NCBI RefSeq assembly: GCF_000820025.1
Contig: NZ_CDBI01000047.1
Location: 143,004-207,003, forward strand
Length of the DNA stretch: 64,000 nucleotides
Direction: 5' to 3'
DNA from: Aeromonas popoffii
GTDB taxonomy: Bacteria; Pseudomonadota; Gammaproteobacteria; Enterobacterales; Aeromonadaceae
Positions 62,029 through 64,000 of this stretch are shown here, piece by piece; within the stretch, counting starts at the first letter, position 1, and every line of letters starts with the position of its first letter. Both the position numbers and the translations under genes were made by a program. The notes beneath the pieces were generated by a model. That model worked only from the letters and a program-made list of their open reading frames with translations, ran no database searches and was not told the origin of the DNA.

Positions 62029-63213
62029 GTGTCTAAAGAAAAATTTGAGCGTAATAAACCGCACGTAAACGTCGGCACCATCGGCCACGTTGACCACGGT
62101 AAAACCACCCTGACCGCCGCCATCACCAACGTGCTGGCCAAGCACTTCGGTGGTAAAGCTTTCGCCTTCGACCAGATCGACAAGGCACCGGAAGAGCGTG
62201 AGCGTGGTATCACCATCAACACCTCCCACGTAGAATACGACACCGCTGCCCGCCACTACGCGCACGTAGATTGCCCGGGTCACGCCGACTACGTTAAAAA
62301 CATGATCACCGGTGCTGCCCAGATGGACGGCGCGATCCTGGTAGTTGCTGCGACCGACGGCCCGATGCCGCAAACTCGTGAGCACATCCTGCTGGGTCGC
62401 CAGGTTGGTATCCCGTACATGATCGTGTTCATGAACAAGTGCGACATGGTAGATGACGAAGAGCTGCTCGAACTGGTCGAGATGGAAGTTCGTGAACTGC
62501 TGACCGAGTATGACTTCCCGGGTGATGACCTGCCGGTAGTTCGCGGTTCCGCGCTGAAAGCGCTGGAAGGCGACGCTGCATGGGAAGAGAAGATCATCGA
62601 GCTGGCTGGCCACCTGGATACCTACATCCCGGAGCCGGAGCGCGCGATCGACCTGCCGTTCCTGATGCCTATCGAAGACGTATTCTCTATCGCTGGCCGT
62701 GGTACCGTAGTTACCGGTCGTGTAGAGCGCGGTATCGTTAAAGTCGGTGAGACCGTAGAAATCGTTGGTATCAAAGATACCGTTTCTACCACCTGTACCG
62801 GTGTTGAAATGTTCCGTAAGCTGCTGGACGAAGGTCGTGCAGGCGAGAACATCGGCGCACTGCTGCGTGGCGTGAAGCGTGAAGACGTAGAGCGTGGTCA
62901 GGTACTGGCCAAGCCGGGCTCAATCAAGCCGCACACCAAGTTCGAATCTGAAGTGTACGTACTGTCCAAAGAAGAAGGTGGTCGTCATACCCCGTTCTTC
63001 AAAGGCTACCGTCCGCAGTTCTACTTCCGTACTACCGACGTGACCGGTACCATCGAACTGCCGGAAGGCGTAGAGATGGTAATGCCAGGCGACAACATCA
63101 AAATGGTTGTTACCCTGATTGCCCCGATCGCAATGGACGACGGCCTGCGTTTCGCTATCCGTGAAGGTGGCCGTACCGTAGGTGCCGGTGTTGTAGCTAG
63201 CGTAATCGCTTAA
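62029..63213 (+). CDS. tufA: Elongation factor Tu, copy 2
   Basis: 394 residues, near-identical to the copy at 42819 (one residue, Ala74 versus Thr74). It starts with GTG, as E. coli tufA, and ends the str operon. Nucleotide differences cluster near the two ends and around codon 74, as expected if gene conversion keeps the middles alike. Confidence 0.98.
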   Translation: MSKEKFERNKPHVNVGTIGHVDHGKTTLTAAITNVLAKHFGGKAFAFDQIDKAPEERERGITINTSHVEYDTAARHYAHVDCPGHADYVKNMITGAAQMDGAILVVAATDGPMPQTREHILLGRQVGIPYMIVFMNKCDMVDDEELLELVEMEVRELLTEYDFPGDDLPVVRGSALKALEGDAAWEEKIIELAGHLDTYIPEPERAIDLPFLMPIEDVFSIAGRGTVVTGRVERGIVKVGETVEIVGIKDTVSTTCTGVEMFRKLLDEGRAGENIGALLRGVKREDVERGQVLAKPGSIKPHTKFESEVYVLSKEEGGRHTPFFKGYRPQFYFRTTDVTGTIELPEGVEMVMPGDNIKMVVTLIAPIAMDDGLRFAIREGGRTVGAGVVASVIA

Positions 63214-63236
63214 TCGATTCGTTATATACAAACATG

Positions 63237-63266
63237 AAAAGGGGTGGCTTCGGCCGCCCCTTTTTC
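63237..63266 (+). terminator. Terminator of the str operon
   Basis: AAAAGGGGTGGC, TTCG tetraloop, GCCGCCCCTTTTT (one G:U pair). Confidence 0.92.
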
Positions 63267-63325
63267 TTTTTGGGTCTTGTGCCCTATGAGATACTTTGCA
63301 AAATCATTTATTGAGGTAGTCCCCA

Positions 63326-63868
63326 GTGAGCAAGCCCGCCATTTTTCTGGACCGTGACGGTGTTATCAACGAAGACACCGGTTATGTCAGTCAAGTAGAC
63401 GACTTCCATTTCCTGCCTGGTGTGATCGAAGCCATGCAGCTGCTGAAGAAGAAAGGCTATCTGTTGATCGTCGTCACTAACCAGTCTGGTATCGCCCGCG
63501 GCTATTTTAGTGAGGACGACTTCATGAACCTGACTGAATGGATGGACTGGTCACTGGCTGATCGGGATGTGGATCTCGATGGTATCTATTTCTGTCCACA
63601 TCACCCGGATCACGGCGCCCCTTGCGACTGCCGCAAACCTGAACCAGGTATGCTGCTGTTGGCGCAACAGGAGCTGGGCATCGACATGAGTCGATCCTAC
63701 ATGGTGGGCGACAAACCTTCTGACCTGAAAGCGGCAACCAGTGCCAAGGTGGGTCATAAAGTCATGGTGCGTACTGGTAAACCGGTGACTGACGCCGGCA
63801 TTGCTTTGGCGGATGCCATCTACGACAACCTGCACGATTTCGCCGTGTCAGTGCCTGTCGCGGGCTGA
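63326..63868 (+). CDS. gmhB: D-glycero-beta-D-manno-heptose-1,7-bisphosphate 7-phosphatase GmhB
   Basis: HAD phosphatase of ADP-heptose synthesis for lipopolysaccharide. 180 residues from a GTG start behind GAGG. Motif [10 protein letters not shown] (nucleophile Asp9, acid Asp11), zinc loop [16 protein letters not shown], and motif [13 protein letters not shown]. As in E. coli it stands directly upstream of an rRNA operon. Confidence 0.96.
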   Translation: MSKPAIFLDRDGVINEDTGYVSQVDDFHFLPGVIEAMQLLKKKGYLLIVVTNQSGIARGYFSEDDFMNLTEWMDWSLADRDVDLDGIYFCPHHPDHGAPCDCRKPEPGMLLLAQQELGIDMSRSYMVGDKPSDLKAATSAKVGHKVMVRTGKPVTDAGIALADAIYDNLHDFAVSVPVAG

Positions 63869-63893
63869 TTTCGTTCGCTTAATACGCACATTG

Positions 63894-63933
63894 ATGGCTT
63901 TGTGAGCAAACGGTTGGTAAAAGCCATCTTTTT
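63894..63933 (+). terminator. Weak hairpin terminator after gmhB
   Basis: ATGGCTTT and AAAGCCAT pair across an 18-base loop, followed by CTTTTT. Confidence 0.5.
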
Positions 63934-63945
63934 GCAATTATCAGC

Positions 63946-63973
63946 TTGCCAGAAAGATTCAACTCCCTATAAT
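63946..63973 (+). promoter_or_regulatory. rRNA operon P1 promoter at the window edge
   Basis: TTGCCA, 16-base spacer, TATAAT, then discriminator GCGCCTCC. The stretch AACTCCCTATAATGCGCC is the classical rrn P1 core of E. coli. AT-rich bases upstream (CTTTTTGCAATTATC) fit an UP element. The 16S gene should begin beyond base 64000. Confidence 0.9.
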
Positions 63974-64000
63974 GCGCCTCCATCGACAGGGCAAGCGGCA

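Overview
The window reads as a stretch of chromosome from a gammaproteobacterium, almost certainly an Aeromonas species. The evidence is GC-rich coding with gamma-type codon use, E. coli-like gene neighbourhoods (bamD/rluD-pgeF-clpB; murB-birA-coaA-tRNA-tuf-secE-nusG-rplKAJL-rpoBC), a Vibrio/Aeromonas-style KtrAB potassium system, and rpoC lying next to the str genes (rpsL-rpsG-fusA-tufA), which E. coli does not show. No prophage, insertion sequence, integron or CRISPR array was seen. Names rest on remembered family sequences; no search was run.

Layout. 1-4.6 kb: the end of a chemoreceptor, a Blc lipocalin, and the divergent yqhC-like/yqhD aldehyde reductase pair. 5-8 kb: pntAB transhydrogenase. 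8.3-13.4 kb: a sulfur/thiol cluster with a YheO-type regulator, a cysteine desulfidase (cyuA), a cystine symporter (tcyP) and a CoA-disulfide-reductase-like flavoenzyme. 13.5-19 kb: bamD divergent from rluD-pgeF-clpB, with a clear sigma-32 promoter before clpB. 19-25 kb: an MBL hydrolase, asnA/asnC, a solute-binding protein, a DUF2301 membrane protein, a CBS protein, folM and a divergent folK. 25-34 kb: glrK-qseG-glrR, DUF1097, msrPQ, and a PepSY/PepSY plus two-component locus. 34-42 kb: an acidic hypothetical gene, topB with a LexA box, ktrAB, murB-birA and coaA. 42-64 kb: the translation/transcription core (tRNAs, tufB, secE-nusG, ribosomal proteins, rpoBC, yheO-ridA, tusDCB, rpsL-rpsG-fusA-tufA), then gmhB and the P1 promoter of an rRNA operon whose genes lie just outside.

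The most unusual signal is a set of displaced gene ends. Downstream of asnA lie two further stop-terminated AsnA C-termini (20148-20225 and 20043-20090). Downstream of asnC lies a second AsnC C-terminus (21882-21932) that differs mostly at synonymous sites. The asnA-asnC block is thus bracketed by relics of other alleles, as if swapped in whole. Two further genes at 34 kb, the sensor kinase and the acidic hypothetical gene, also carry repeated 3' ends, though these look like local duplications.

Other points of note: a GlrR activator lacking the GAFTGA loop needed for sigma-54; a near-consensus LexA box at topB; a tRNA-Thr-like relic with an intact acceptor stem but no anticodon loop; promoters nested in hairpins before rplK and rplJ; and two unlisted 30-31 residue membrane peptides with good ribosome binding sites.
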